From CAZMCH01 sp964564735 (lineage in GTDB: Bacteria; Poribacteria; DTPJ01), in NCBI GenBank assembly GCA_964564735.1, contig CAZMCH010000084.1, positions 1-18,487 on the forward strand: a stretch of DNA of 18,487 bases, written 5' to 3'. This document shows, one piece after another, positions 8,901 to 16,483 of the stretch (its first letter is position 1; every line of letters starts with the position of its first letter). A program made the position numbers and the translations under genes. The notes beneath the pieces are model-generated. The model was not told where the DNA came from and ran no database searches. It saw only the letters and a list, made by a program, of their open reading frames with translations.

Positions 8901-11900
8901 TATAGTAGCTATGACAGCTATGGTGGATTTGGTGGAGGATATTCCAGCGGAAGACGTGGAAGCTACAGCAGTTATGGTAGTTCAAGATCAAGGTCAAGTG
9001 GCTATCGCACAGGCAGACAAGGCTTAAACTTATCTTTTGGATATATATATAATGCAGGTCAAAGAACAAGCACTATTCCCGATGTCAATTCCGCACCAAG
9101 CAGATTACAGGCAGTAGCCATGAATGCAAGCTGGGGACAAGAATTTAATATAGCAAAAGTCATAGGTCTTGTGCCTTTTGTTTCGGTCAAAGGCAAAGTT
9201 CCATGGTCAATTTATATGAATGCAGAAACCGCATATAGTAGAAACAACTCCAATAGTGCAGGATATGCAATTATAGATAGTATGGACGGTGCAAAAGAAA
9301 GCACAAGGATACCTACCTATAAATACTCATGGAAGATGGGAAGCGTTCCTGTAAGTTCCGAATCAGATGCAAATATTGAAAATAGGGCGATATTCGATAT
9401 TGCCAAAAAAGATAAAGAGGCAAGCTATGGTAATTACATGAAAAATAGAGAAGTATCAGCATCCGATATTAACTCATTATCACAGACTCTCCAGCAATAC
9501 CAAGTGATGGAAATAGGCTATGATCTTGATGATAATGCACCATGGGGAAGCCTGATTTATCCATTATCACAGACAGGGTCAGATTTTAGCAAATACCAAT
9601 TTGTAGAAATATGGCTAAAGGTTGAGGGAGATAAGAATGTCAATCTTAATATAAACTTCGGAACAATGAGTGAAGATACTGACGAGGATTTCAGATTAGA
9701 TAGTGAAGATTTGCCATTTGATCTAACTGATACAAACGGTGATCATAAAATTGATATACTTGATCTTTCAAAAGATAACCTACCCGAAAAAGATAAATAT
9801 AAAGGCAATGGAAGGCTTGATCTGGGAGAAGATATTGGATGGTCATATACCAATTATAATGGAGTGGAAATTAATAGAATTGGGAAAGAAAATACTTTGC
9901 TTGATTCCGAAGATCTTGACGGTGATGTGGTTCTTGATACGATTAATTCATATTATGAGTTTTCAATTCCAATAAATGATATTCCGCCTGAATGGATCAG
10001 GAGAGAAAATAAACAAACTGGCTGGATATTCCTTAGCATACCAATTGAATTAGCAGAAAAACGAGGACAATCACCTACTTGGGGCGTTGTAAAACATGCG
10101 CGCATCTGGTTAGAAAAGAATGTTTCTGGTTCTGTAACAGGAAAACTTCAATGGTATTCCCTTTCTGCTACTGGAAATAAATGGGAAAAGGGACTTATCG
10201 TTGATAAATCAGGCAAATTATTACAAGATACCAATGATAAAATGCTTGTTGGGACGAAAAACAACTATGAATTTGATGATTATTTAAAGGAATATAAGGT
10301 AATTGAGAATAACAAAGAATTTAAGGCATTGCATCCCTATGTTGAAAGCGCATTCAGCACTCAATCAGATAGACAGGAATCGTCATTAACATTAACCTAT
10401 GACCTTCAACCTGAGTTAATTGGCTATACAAAGCGTGTATTATCTGGTATTAGAAGAGGCGATGGTCAGGATTTCTCAAAACATAAAAATATAAGAATGT
10501 GGGTTTATGGTGATAATTCTGGTGCTGAAATGATAATTAGACTCGGCAGTAATGTTGATGATTTTGGTGCTGGAAGCCCAATAACATCAACTACTGATAC
10601 TCAACAACAGGGAACAGGATATTATTCATACTACTCGTATTCTCAGTATGGCGGTAGAGGTTATTATGAATATAAAAGAATTGTTGATTTTACTGGATGG
10701 CGACTAATAACAATATCATTAGAAGATAATGATAACGATGGTCATCCTGATAGCCTTAATCCTGTTAATGATCCATCTATAGCCAATATAGGAAATGTCC
10801 TATTAGCGATAAAAAATACCAAACAGTCGCCGATCAGTGGAGAAATTTGGGTAAATGAAATTCACTTAAATGAACCGTATATAAAGTCTGGTTGGGCTAG
10901 GAGATTTGATCTTTCGACGCAATTAACAGATATTTTTAGTCTTCGTGCTGGCTATGCTAGGCAAGACAATGACTTTGAAAACTCAGCAGGACAAACTGGT
11001 CGTATGACTCAATATAGCATGGGATACAGCACTAACAATTACGACTATAACGTAAATACTGAACTAAGCTTAATATCATGGCTTCCGATATCATTCAATC
11101 TAGTCCATAGAGAGACAGAAAGCATCAGACAGCTTGGAATGATAAGTTCATATAACAGTGGAAAAACAATAACAGATAATAAGACAGTCAGCATAAACTT
11201 TGAAAGATCAAAATTGCCGAGTCTTTCATTTGCCTATGATAATCAAGAAACTTGGAATGAACTCAGGGGCAAAGAATACAGCAACCTCTATTCATCAGGC
11301 ATGAGATATGGCTTGGGAAGCAAACTTAACCTAAATCTCAATTATAACCATGAAAAAGTTGATGTTGATTCTAGAAAGTCATCAAGCACAAGCTCCTATT
11401 ATTATGGCGGATATGGAGATTCGATCCTAGATGGAGGTAGTATTTCACTTCAAATATCACCAATAAAGAGCTTTAGCATAAATCCGTCTTATGATGTTAG
11501 GCGTGAGATGGAAAAAGAAAAGACTACTGACGGAAAAGAACTAGATAGATATACTATTGCAAGAAGAGATCAAAGATTTTCATTAAGACCTGTTTTAAGA
11601 CAATTTTATGGTATTAGACCATCTTTAAGTGGAAGATATAATTTTAGAGAGGATTGGATCAGAGATAAGAAAGATGCTAGTATTTCAACTAACTTTTCAA
11701 TTGGATTCAATCTTAACCTAAAAAGCTTATTTGCTGGAAATACAAAGAAGAAGTCTGAAAATAAAACCTCAAAGGATGATAAAGGCAAAGCTGACAGCAC
11801 AAATAAGGAAAATCAGGCATCTACACCAGAAAATCAAACCAAAAAAGATGATAACTCTGTCTATATTGAGTCAGCTAATACGGATGAGCAATATGATTCA

Positions 11901-12878
11901 TTTGATAGCTTTGTGAGTCCAGAAGAACGCCATAATATTATGGATGATATGATGCAAGAGCAAAGAGGAAACTGGATTGAAAGTGAAGCCAATGAAATGG
12001 ATAGAAAGATGCGCGAAAAAGCTGGATTGGGAAAACAAGATAATAGAAGCGTTTTTAGAAGAAGCATGGAGAGTTTTACCCTCAATACGGATTTTGGGGT
12101 AGATATTAATGATTATTTGCGAGAGTTAAAACCTAGTATGGGATTCCTTGAGATTATAAATTTAGAACCAGAATCAACATATCGGAGTCGCTCAACAAGA
12201 GGCAGAAGATTTTCTATTAGAACAAATGTTGATCCTTATACATGGTCGTCTTTGGGATTCAATATGTCAATAACAAACAGATTCACTAAATCGATGGGAA
12301 CTGCATCTGATTCAGATTCAAATACAATTGGTGGAGATGTCAAGTTTTTAAGGAGCAAAATGAGTTTAATGTTAAAATATGATATGAATAAACAAAACAG
12401 TAGCAACGCAAGCGGGTCAATATCAGACAGCATATCACATAACCCATCAGTTACATTCCGTAACAACTGGTCTTCTGGAATAGGAACTTCGTTTGGCTTG
12501 AGAACCACCATAAGAAATTATGAACGTGGTGATGTTGAGACAAAATCGTTGATTGTTGCGCCAAACTTCAATATTGATTATGATTGGCATGTCGAGGGTG
12601 ACGTTCGTATTCCATTTACAAAGAAAAGAATAAGCATGAATCATAATCTTGATATGAACAACACAATATCTGCGATGATAAGACGAGAAAAACTAGGAGT
12701 CAATCGTGAGGAAAAATCCGAGCAATATGGAACATCCATTGATGCAAGCTATGATTTGAGGCAAAGGATACGGGCTTCCATTCGCTTTTCTATCGACTAT
12801 AACCATGATCGTGTTCAGGAAGGTGGCGACTATTTAGCTGTATCAGGCGCATTAATGTTGAGAGGGGAATTTAGATAA
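5943..12878 (+). CDS. Giant SprA-like outer-membrane protein with LysM domains and Tyr/Gly-rich segments
   Basis: With TTG 5943 as start (GGGGA five bases upstream; TTG 5931 is the alternative) the protein has about 2311 residues. A Sec signal peptide (1-23, probable cut after ALS) precedes two LysM domains (about 31-80 and 86-133), which should bind peptidoglycan, and a Glu/Pro/Lys linker (about 150-255). The remainder matches SprA, the type IX secretion translocon of Bacteroidetes. Examples are DEIIQRASFGDIMLNFPSSR with RNLFGAELVAKLGD, DYNIDYTTGQIEFL, QDFSKHKNIRMWVYGD, GEIWVNEIHLNEP and the C-terminal VEGDVRIPFTKKRIS. Two Tyr/Gly/Ser blocks (367-444 and 945-1022), five Asp-rich calcium-type loops and a charged insert (about 1925-2025) interrupt it. 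I see no cysteine. A SprA-family call is well supported, but secretion function is inferred because no other type IX gene lies in this window. Confidence 0.82.
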   Translation: MKRIISVIFLILSFLVFQDKALSEDKTNQDYKTHSIQKGETLWKLSVSQYGNPRFSYLLAEHNDIKDVRRIPIETEIELPNAFSYKIKKGDTLSKISKKYLGNSKKYNQLAEYNDILDPNLIIQGSFIKIPAIPHIDIAITEKRTKGKEISKEEVLPKVEEKIEEAVHPIAEEKPKEEKPAEEEIVTLPSEEIIKPEEMVEEPKKEEIITPIIEEKPPVSEEKKEEIITPVVEEEKPAVTEIKEEVVPIPEKKTVIAETPETRKPVKTKAKPVDPSETTWIPEFPWALKVQPLKIEPTEPEKVLHLNDAISAFHKVRAKTEKPKEMIQDERGVKLPMQSLLQIEGYKSVMIEYNKVHYFGDSDINRYKGYYSGGYDYSGYGGYGGYGGYDSYGYGGYDSYGSSYGEYGGSNYSSYGGYGSNYGGFGSGYGSSYGGYGGYGGYGGTRSSGINIQQELDIHLHGRIGPKTHVDVDYNDTGRTQFGGMGQKEQKIRVWYQGDRDEIIQRASFGDIMLNFPSSRFLNVSRNLFGAELVAKLGDVKVTMFGSRTKGIKETWSSRGQSRQAGGGIGNRIMDINYIKERYYAINVGEDNVIYNSYLPIEAGSEVIYIDDGIGTNNDSGIATAQGYFNYQYPGDDYNIDYTTGQIEFLKNVSTGYKIVVAYKYRGDGGGTVGNPEKMFVDDDNDGVIDEMDGSDPIGYVIIKNVGQHGSELKNVYSLGNRNINRRNFSVSIWREGGTDSFKTDEGAVRYSRIFGLDSDGDGLVDPELVDFEKGILTFRTQRPFVIDNPASPYYKYREQLNNEAIYAENPQYTDQKYVIQADYSYQMPSFYIGRLNIIPESEEVKVNGTRLKRNADYIMIYEVGSVEIFRELDEYDEITIDYEYMPFGGQYQQTIAGVWAEYSFIPKTKEEKKTKQSESKPSMPMTDPSNPYVDSMSPFPQDTYSGYDSYSSSSPYNSGYSSYGSNYGGYDSYGGGYGGYDSYGGYSSYDSYGGFGGGYSSGRRGSYSSYGSSRSRSSGYRTGRQGLNLSFGYIYNAGQRTSTIPDVNSAPSRLQAVAMNASWGQEFNIAKVIGLVPFVSVKGKVPWSIYMNAETAYSRNNSNSAGYAIIDSMDGAKESTRIPTYKYSWKMGSVPVSSESDANIENRAIFDIAKKDKEASYGNYMKNREVSASDINSLSQTLQQYQVMEIGYDLDDNAPWGSLIYPLSQTGSDFSKYQFVEIWLKVEGDKNVNLNINFGTMSEDTDEDFRLDSEDLPFDLTDTNGDHKIDILDLSKDNLPEKDKYKGNGRLDLGEDIGWSYTNYNGVEINRIGKENTLLDSEDLDGDVVLDTINSYYEFSIPINDIPPEWIRRENKQTGWIFLSIPIELAEKRGQSPTWGVVKHARIWLEKNVSGSVTGKLQWYSLSATGNKWEKGLIVDKSGKLLQDTNDKMLVGTKNNYEFDDYLKEYKVIENNKEFKALHPYVESAFSTQSDRQESSLTLTYDLQPELIGYTKRVLSGIRRGDGQDFSKHKNIRMWVYGDNSGAEMIIRLGSNVDDFGAGSPITSTTDTQQQGTGYYSYYSYSQYGGRGYYEYKRIVDFTGWRLITISLEDNDNDGHPDSLNPVNDPSIANIGNVLLAIKNTKQSPISGEIWVNEIHLNEPYIKSGWARRFDLSTQLTDIFSLRAGYARQDNDFENSAGQTGRMTQYSMGYSTNNYDYNVNTELSLISWLPISFNLVHRETESIRQLGMISSYNSGKTITDNKTVSINFERSKLPSLSFAYDNQETWNELRGKEYSNLYSSGMRYGLGSKLNLNLNYNHEKVDVDSRKSSSTSSYYYGGYGDSILDGGSISLQISPIKSFSINPSYDVRREMEKEKTTDGKELDRYTIARRDQRFSLRPVLRQFYGIRPSLSGRYNFREDWIRDKKDASISTNFSIGFNLNLKSLFAGNTKKKSENKTSKDDKGKADSTNKENQASTPENQTKKDDNSVYIESANTDEQYDSFDSFVSPEERHNIMDDMMQEQRGNWIESEANEMDRKMREKAGLGKQDNRSVFRRSMESFTLNTDFGVDINDYLRELKPSMGFLEIINLEPESTYRSRSTRGRRFSIRTNVDPYTWSSLGFNMSITNRFTKSMGTASDSDSNTIGGDVKFLRSKMSLMLKYDMNKQNSSNASGSISDSISHNPSVTFRNNWSSGIGTSFGLRTTIRNYERGDVETKSLIVAPNFNIDYDWHVEGDVRIPFTKKRISMNHNLDMNNTISAMIRREKLGVNREEKSEQYGTSIDASYDLRQRIRASIRFSIDYNHDRVQEGGDYLAVSGALMLRGEFR
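6385..6740 (+). repeat. Glu/Pro/Lys-rich linker with internal repeats in the SprA-like gene
   Basis: This coding stretch lies between the LysM pair and the first structured SprA-like segments. It encodes alternating acidic and Pro/Lys runs with near-duplicated units such as KEEIITPIIEEKPPVSEE and KEEIITPVVEEEKPAVTE. The composition resembles TonB-like spacers that cross the periplasm, which would suit a protein anchored to peptidoglycan at one end and the outer membrane at the other. The spanning role is inferred. Confidence 0.6.
7041..7274 (+). repeat. Tyr/Gly/Ser low-complexity block 1
   Basis: These 78 codons contain 24 tyrosines in GGYGG, DSYG and SSYG units. At the DNA level they form imperfect repeats of GGN-TAT-GGN. 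The block immediately precedes the first SprA-like domain of the giant protein. Both the Gly and Ser codons vary, so the repetition is maintained in protein more than in DNA. Confidence 0.85.
8775..9008 (+). repeat. Tyr/Gly/Ser low-complexity block 2
   Basis: A second 78-codon block has 19 tyrosines in GSNYGGYDSYGG-type units and ends in a serine/arginine-rich stretch (RSRSSGYR). It lies between two SprA-like portions of the giant protein. Shorter Tyr-rich patches recur at about 10611-10673 (YYSYYSYSQYGG) and 11379-11430 (SSYYYGGYG). Confidence 0.85.
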
Positions 12879-12880
12879 AA

Positions 12881-12908
12881 GAGATTTTTCACTTCACCCA
12901 AAATGACA
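12881..12908 (-). repeat. Degenerate single copy of the dispersed repeat
   Basis: Read on the minus strand this 28-base stretch begins TGTCATTTTGGGTGAAGTGA and ends AATCTC. It agrees with the right arm at 2071-2098 at 21 of 28 positions without gaps. It begins two bases after the stop codon of the SprA-like gene and has no inverted partner. It is therefore a decayed or half copy of the same family. Confidence 0.55.
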
Positions 12909-12946
12909 AAGGCTTTTGGAGATCAATAAAAAGAGAATAATTTTCA

Positions 12947-13480
12947 ATGAGTCTAATATTTATAACCGGCGGGGCAAGAAGCGGCAAAAGCACTCTCGCT
13001 GTAGAATTGGCAAAAAAATATAACGGCAAAGTAGCATTCATCGCAACTGCGCAAGCAGGTGATGATGAAATGAAAAAGCGCATTTCTTTACATAAGCAAG
13101 AACGCCCTCAAGAATGGACTACCATCGAAGAACCAATAGATGTCGCATCTGCAATTGATTTCGCAATCGGATATGATATAATTATAATTGATTGCATAAC
13201 ATTGCTTGTTAGTAATCTTCTTTGTAAAGATGAAAATATGGTTAAGACACAATGGATTTTTGAAAAAATCAATAATCTTGTCTATTCCGCAAAACGATTT
13301 GATGGAACCGTGATTATCATATCAAATGAGGTTGGAATGGGTATAGTTCCAGAAAATAAGCTAGCACGTGATTTCAGAGATATAGCAGGAAAAGCCAATC
13401 AAATGATTGCAGGTTCTGCGGATAAGGTTTATGTATGTTTTTCAGGTATCCCTTTATTGATAAAAGGAACAGGTGATTGA
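12947..13480 (+). CDS. cobU: Adenosylcobinamide kinase / adenosylcobinamide-phosphate guanylyltransferase
   Basis: This 177-residue bifunctional enzyme phosphorylates adenosylcobinamide and then transfers GMP to give adenosylcobinamide-GDP, activating the corrinoid for nucleotide-loop assembly. The P-loop GGARSGKS is at residues 8-15. The segment RISLHKQERP places His49 at the position of the Salmonella guanylylated histidine. SNEVGMGIVP and ARDFRDIAGKANQ are the conserved C-terminal CobU segments. Length is normal. The ATG at 12947 has only a weak purine-rich site upstream. It is the first gene of a cobU-cobT-cobS cluster and its last codons overlap the start of cobT. Confidence 0.95.
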   Translation: MSLIFITGGARSGKSTLAVELAKKYNGKVAFIATAQAGDDEMKKRISLHKQERPQEWTTIEEPIDVASAIDFAIGYDIIIIDCITLLVSNLLCKDENMVKTQWIFEKINNLVYSAKRFDGTVIIISNEVGMGIVPENKLARDFRDIAGKANQMIAGSADKVYVCFSGIPLLIKGTGD

Positions 13481-14540
13481 ATTGGACAAATTAAAAGATA
13501 CTCTTGACAAAATCAAACCAATAGACCCGTCATTACTACATGAAACACAACTCCGTCTTGATAATTTAACCAAACCAAAGGGCAGTCTAGGTAAATTAGA
13601 GGAATTTGCCAAAAGGATCGTAGCAATAACATGCAAAAAAAATCCCTACCTTGAAAAAAAGGTAATCTTTACAATAGCTGGCGATCATGGAGTAACAGAA
13701 GAAGGCGTAAGCGCATATCCAAGTGCAGTTACTGCACAGATGGTTTATAATTTCCTTCGTGGTGGTGCAGGTGTAAACGTTCTGGCTAGGCATGTCGGCG
13801 CAAAGGTTATTGTTGTTGATATGGGCGTTGCAGAAGACCTTCAACCACACCCAGAATTAATCATAAAGAAGATAGCCAAAGGAACAAGTAACTTTGCTAA
13901 AGGTCCCGCAATGACAAGAGAGCAAGCAATAAAAGCCATAGAAACAGGCATTGATATTGTAGAATATGCCATATTAAAAGATGGGATTGACATTATCGGC
14001 ACAGGTGAGATGGGCATTGGCAATACAACGCCAAGTAGTGCAATCACATCAGTTTTTACAGGACAGCCTGTCGAGCATGTTACTGGCAGAGGCACAGGCA
14101 TTGATGATGCAACGTATGAGCGCAAGATCAATGTTATAAAGCAAGCTATTGATATTAATAAGCCTGATCCAAGCGATCCAATTGACGTGCTATCAAAAGT
14201 CGGTGGGTTTGAGATAGGCGGGCTTGTTGGCGTAGTGCTTGCTGGTGTAGCTAATAAAATACCTGTCGTTATAGATGGCTTTATATCAAGCGCAGCAGGC
14301 CTGATCGCTGTTGAGCTAAAACCCGAAGCCAAAGATTATATCTTCTCTGCACATGCCTCCGTTGAAATAGGTCATAGAGCAATACTTGAGAAAATGGGGC
14401 TTTTACCGATACTCGATCTAAAAATGCGTTTAGGCGAAGGCACTGGTGCTGTGCTTGCTATGAATCTTATCGACGCAGGTGTCAAAATTCTTAATGAAAT
14501 GGCATCTTTTGACGAGGCTGGTGTTTCAAGGGAAAAGTAA
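13473..14540 (+). CDS. cobT: Nicotinate-nucleotide:dimethylbenzimidazole phosphoribosyltransferase
   Basis: The enzyme makes alpha-ribazole phosphate from a benzimidazole base and nicotinate mononucleotide, the lower ligand of cobalamin. At 355 residues it matches the Salmonella protein in length. Characteristic segments are the AGDHGV motif near the N-terminus, GEMGIGNTTPSSA in the middle and MRLGEGTGA near the end, where Glu322 aligns with the catalytic Glu317. The GTG start at 13473 lies inside the end of cobU (8-base overlap) with AAAGGA four bases upstream. A TTG at 13482 with AGGTGA five bases upstream is an equally good alternative that gives 352 residues. Either way translation is coupled to cobU. 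Confidence 0.95.
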   Translation: MIELDKLKDTLDKIKPIDPSLLHETQLRLDNLTKPKGSLGKLEEFAKRIVAITCKKNPYLEKKVIFTIAGDHGVTEEGVSAYPSAVTAQMVYNFLRGGAGVNVLARHVGAKVIVVDMGVAEDLQPHPELIIKKIAKGTSNFAKGPAMTREQAIKAIETGIDIVEYAILKDGIDIIGTGEMGIGNTTPSSAITSVFTGQPVEHVTGRGTGIDDATYERKINVIKQAIDINKPDPSDPIDVLSKVGGFEIGGLVGVVLAGVANKIPVVIDGFISSAAGLIAVELKPEAKDYIFSAHASVEIGHRAILEKMGLLPILDLKMRLGEGTGAVLAMNLIDAGVKILNEMASFDEAGVSREK

Positions 14541-14548
14541 CTGCATCT

Positions 14549-15304
14549 ATGAAAAAACTTGTCCTAGCGATAACGTTCCTAACAAGAATACCTATACCTT
14601 CACCGAAAAATATTGAACCGCATGAAATTGGCGAATCAACACCATATTTCCCAATTGTAGGCTTGATTTTGGGTGGTATATTGGTTGGAATAAACTATCT
14701 CTGTTTGTATCTCTGGAATCCATTAATAACCAATGCTATTTTAGTTATTAGCATGATCGTGCTTACAGGTGGTCTTCATCTTGACGGATTAATGGATACC
14801 TGTGATGGTATTTTCAGCAACAAAGACAGAGAACGCACCCTTGAGATAATGAAGGACAGCCGAGTCGGCGCAATGGGTGTTCTTGCAGGAATATGCCTTA
14901 TATTGCTTAAATTTGCCTTTCTCAATGGAATAGACGAAACCATAAAAATTAAGGCATTGCTTATATTTCCTATGTTTGGAAGATCAAGCATGGTCTTTGC
15001 CATATCATTCTTTCCTTATGCCCGCACATCACAAGGGCTTGGTAGTCTATTTGTAAAACATTCAAAGAAATATTATTTTCTTCTTGCATCAATACAGATT
15101 TTTATTATATCAATCCCACTTTTTCTATGGATCGCAATTCCTGTTTTTGCAGTTATTGTTTTTGATACTTGGCTTATTGCTTGGCGATTATCAAAAAAGC
15201 TCGGTGGACTCACTGGCGATACCTATGGGGCAATTTGTGAAGTTATGGAAATACTAACTTTAGCAGTGATTTCTATGCGCCATATTAATATAAATTGGTT
15301 ATAA
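14549..15304 (+). CDS. cobS: Adenosylcobinamide-GDP ribazoletransferase (cobalamin synthase)
   Basis: This 251-residue membrane enzyme joins adenosylcobinamide-GDP and alpha-ribazole (phosphate), the last assembly step of cobalamin. The N-terminus (AITFLTRIPIPSP) and the acidic motif GGLHLDGLMDTCDGIF (residues 74-89, Asp79/83/86) are typical of CobS and supply the Mg2+-binding aspartates. Several hydrophobic segments follow, as expected of an integral inner-membrane protein, and the ending GLTGDTYGAICEVMEI is also family-typical. It begins 8 bases after the cobT stop with no strong Shine-Dalgarno site of its own, so coupling is likely. No CobC-type phosphatase or CobD follows. Confidence 0.95.
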   Translation: MKKLVLAITFLTRIPIPSPKNIEPHEIGESTPYFPIVGLILGGILVGINYLCLYLWNPLITNAILVISMIVLTGGLHLDGLMDTCDGIFSNKDRERTLEIMKDSRVGAMGVLAGICLILLKFAFLNGIDETIKIKALLIFPMFGRSSMVFAISFFPYARTSQGLGSLFVKHSKKYYFLLASIQIFIISIPLFLWIAIPVFAVIVFDTWLIAWRLSKKLGGLTGDTYGAICEVMEILTLAVISMRHININWL

Positions 15305-15349
15305 AACTTATGTTTAGTAAAGGCACAAAGCAAAAAAAGGGAGATTATT

Positions 15350-16483
15350 ATGCTGAATAATTTGTCTGAAAATGCGCTTCTTGCTTTGGATACAGTTTAT
15401 CAAAAACAAACTAAGGGAATACCAACTTGGCATGTTCATATAATGCAACATTCATTTATAGAACGTCTTGCGGGCGCAAAAGCTGGGGAATATAAGCAAA
15501 ATCCTGAAAAAGTGTATCTTGATTATCTCCATGCCATAGGTGTATGCTCTCTTGATCAGTATATACCAACAAACCCGCTTTCTATGGGCGATAAGGGCTA
15601 TGAAGGCACAGAAAGAGGAGCTACAACAGGTGCAGAGAAAATCATATTGAATGGGATTGAAATTAATTCTCCAGAATCAGTAGTTGAGCATCTGGAGAAA
15701 TTTATTTTTCCTTCTATTAAAAACCATATCGCAGGGTTTGATGAAGATGCGCAGGTAAAAAGAATATTGGAAGGAGAAGCAAATCTTCAGGAAAAACTAG
15801 GAAATGATATTCTGAAAACTGGATACGGCTTTATATCTTTTCCATGCTTTAGATATACTACCTATGGATATGTAAACTACCTTATGGCTTATGCTCTTTA
15901 TCCAGAGATAATGGAGAGGGATTTTTCGCTTCAGGCTGACCTGAATTTGCTGTATAATCGTGCAGCAGCAAGGGCATATCGAGAGGGAAATTTACCCCCA
16001 GTAAATCGCCTTGATCATGATATGGCAGACTCTTCAGGAACGCTTGTAGATATTAAGTCTCTCGATAAAATCTGGTTTCCGCATTTTGCAAGATGTCTTG
16101 AGCCAATGCTAAAGACCGATGTGCGTATGATATGGCATTGTGACGGAAATCTGATGCAAATGGTTCCCAGATTGCTTGATGTGGGGCTTAGGGGCTTTCA
16201 GGGCTTTCAATATGAATGTGGTATGGACTATGAAAAAATATGCAAAATGAAAACAAAAGATGGCGATGATCTATTTATTATTGCGGGTGTATCTGTAACA
16301 CGAACTCTGCCAATGGGAAAACCTGATGATGTAAAACGAGAGATGGCATGGTTAGTTGAGAAAGGACCAAAAACAGGGTTATTTCTTGCCTGCACAAGCT
16401 CAATGACTCCCGGTGTTTCTTGGGATAATATACAGACTTTGATTGAGGGATTTAAATATTATAGAACTCATGGAAGAAAATAA
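15350..16483 (+). CDS. URO-D superfamily protein, candidate corrinoid methyltransferase
   Basis: This 377-residue protein shares the URO-D fold and the VSVTRTLPMGKPDDVKREM segment with the protein at 880-1959. It carries WHCDGN (His263-Cys264-Asp265) at the catalytic position and a later cysteine, Cys348, in ACTSSMTPGVSWDNI. That is close to, but not identical with, the His-x-Cys...Cys zinc site of MtaA/CmuA methyltransferases. AAGGGAG about seven bases before the ATG is a strong ribosome binding site. It follows cobS by 45 bases on the same strand, so it may be co-transcribed with cobalamin assembly genes, consistent with but not proof of a corrinoid-dependent methyl transfer. No corrinoid-binding partner is encoded in the window. 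Function is otherwise unknown. Confidence 0.78.
   Translation: MLNNLSENALLALDTVYQKQTKGIPTWHVHIMQHSFIERLAGAKAGEYKQNPEKVYLDYLHAIGVCSLDQYIPTNPLSMGDKGYEGTERGATTGAEKIILNGIEINSPESVVEHLEKFIFPSIKNHIAGFDEDAQVKRILEGEANLQEKLGNDILKTGYGFISFPCFRYTTYGYVNYLMAYALYPEIMERDFSLQADLNLLYNRAAARAYREGNLPPVNRLDHDMADSSGTLVDIKSLDKIWFPHFARCLEPMLKTDVRMIWHCDGNLMQMVPRLLDVGLRGFQGFQYECGMDYEKICKMKTKDGDDLFIIAGVSVTRTLPMGKPDDVKREMAWLVEKGPKTGLFLACTSSMTPGVSWDNIQTLIEGFKYYRTHGRK

Noticed and set aside
8785..9069. Open frames on both strands across Tyr/Gly block 2
   Set aside because: Same cause as block 1; low-complexity shadow translations with no independent support.
12879..12946. Cobalamin riboswitch upstream of cobU
   Set aside because: Only 68 bases are available, 28 of them a repeat copy; I see no B12-box-like sequence and a full riboswitch would not fit.
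13841..14332. 163-residue minus-strand open frame inside cobT
   Set aside because: Fully antisense to a confident enzyme gene; a codon-bias shadow.
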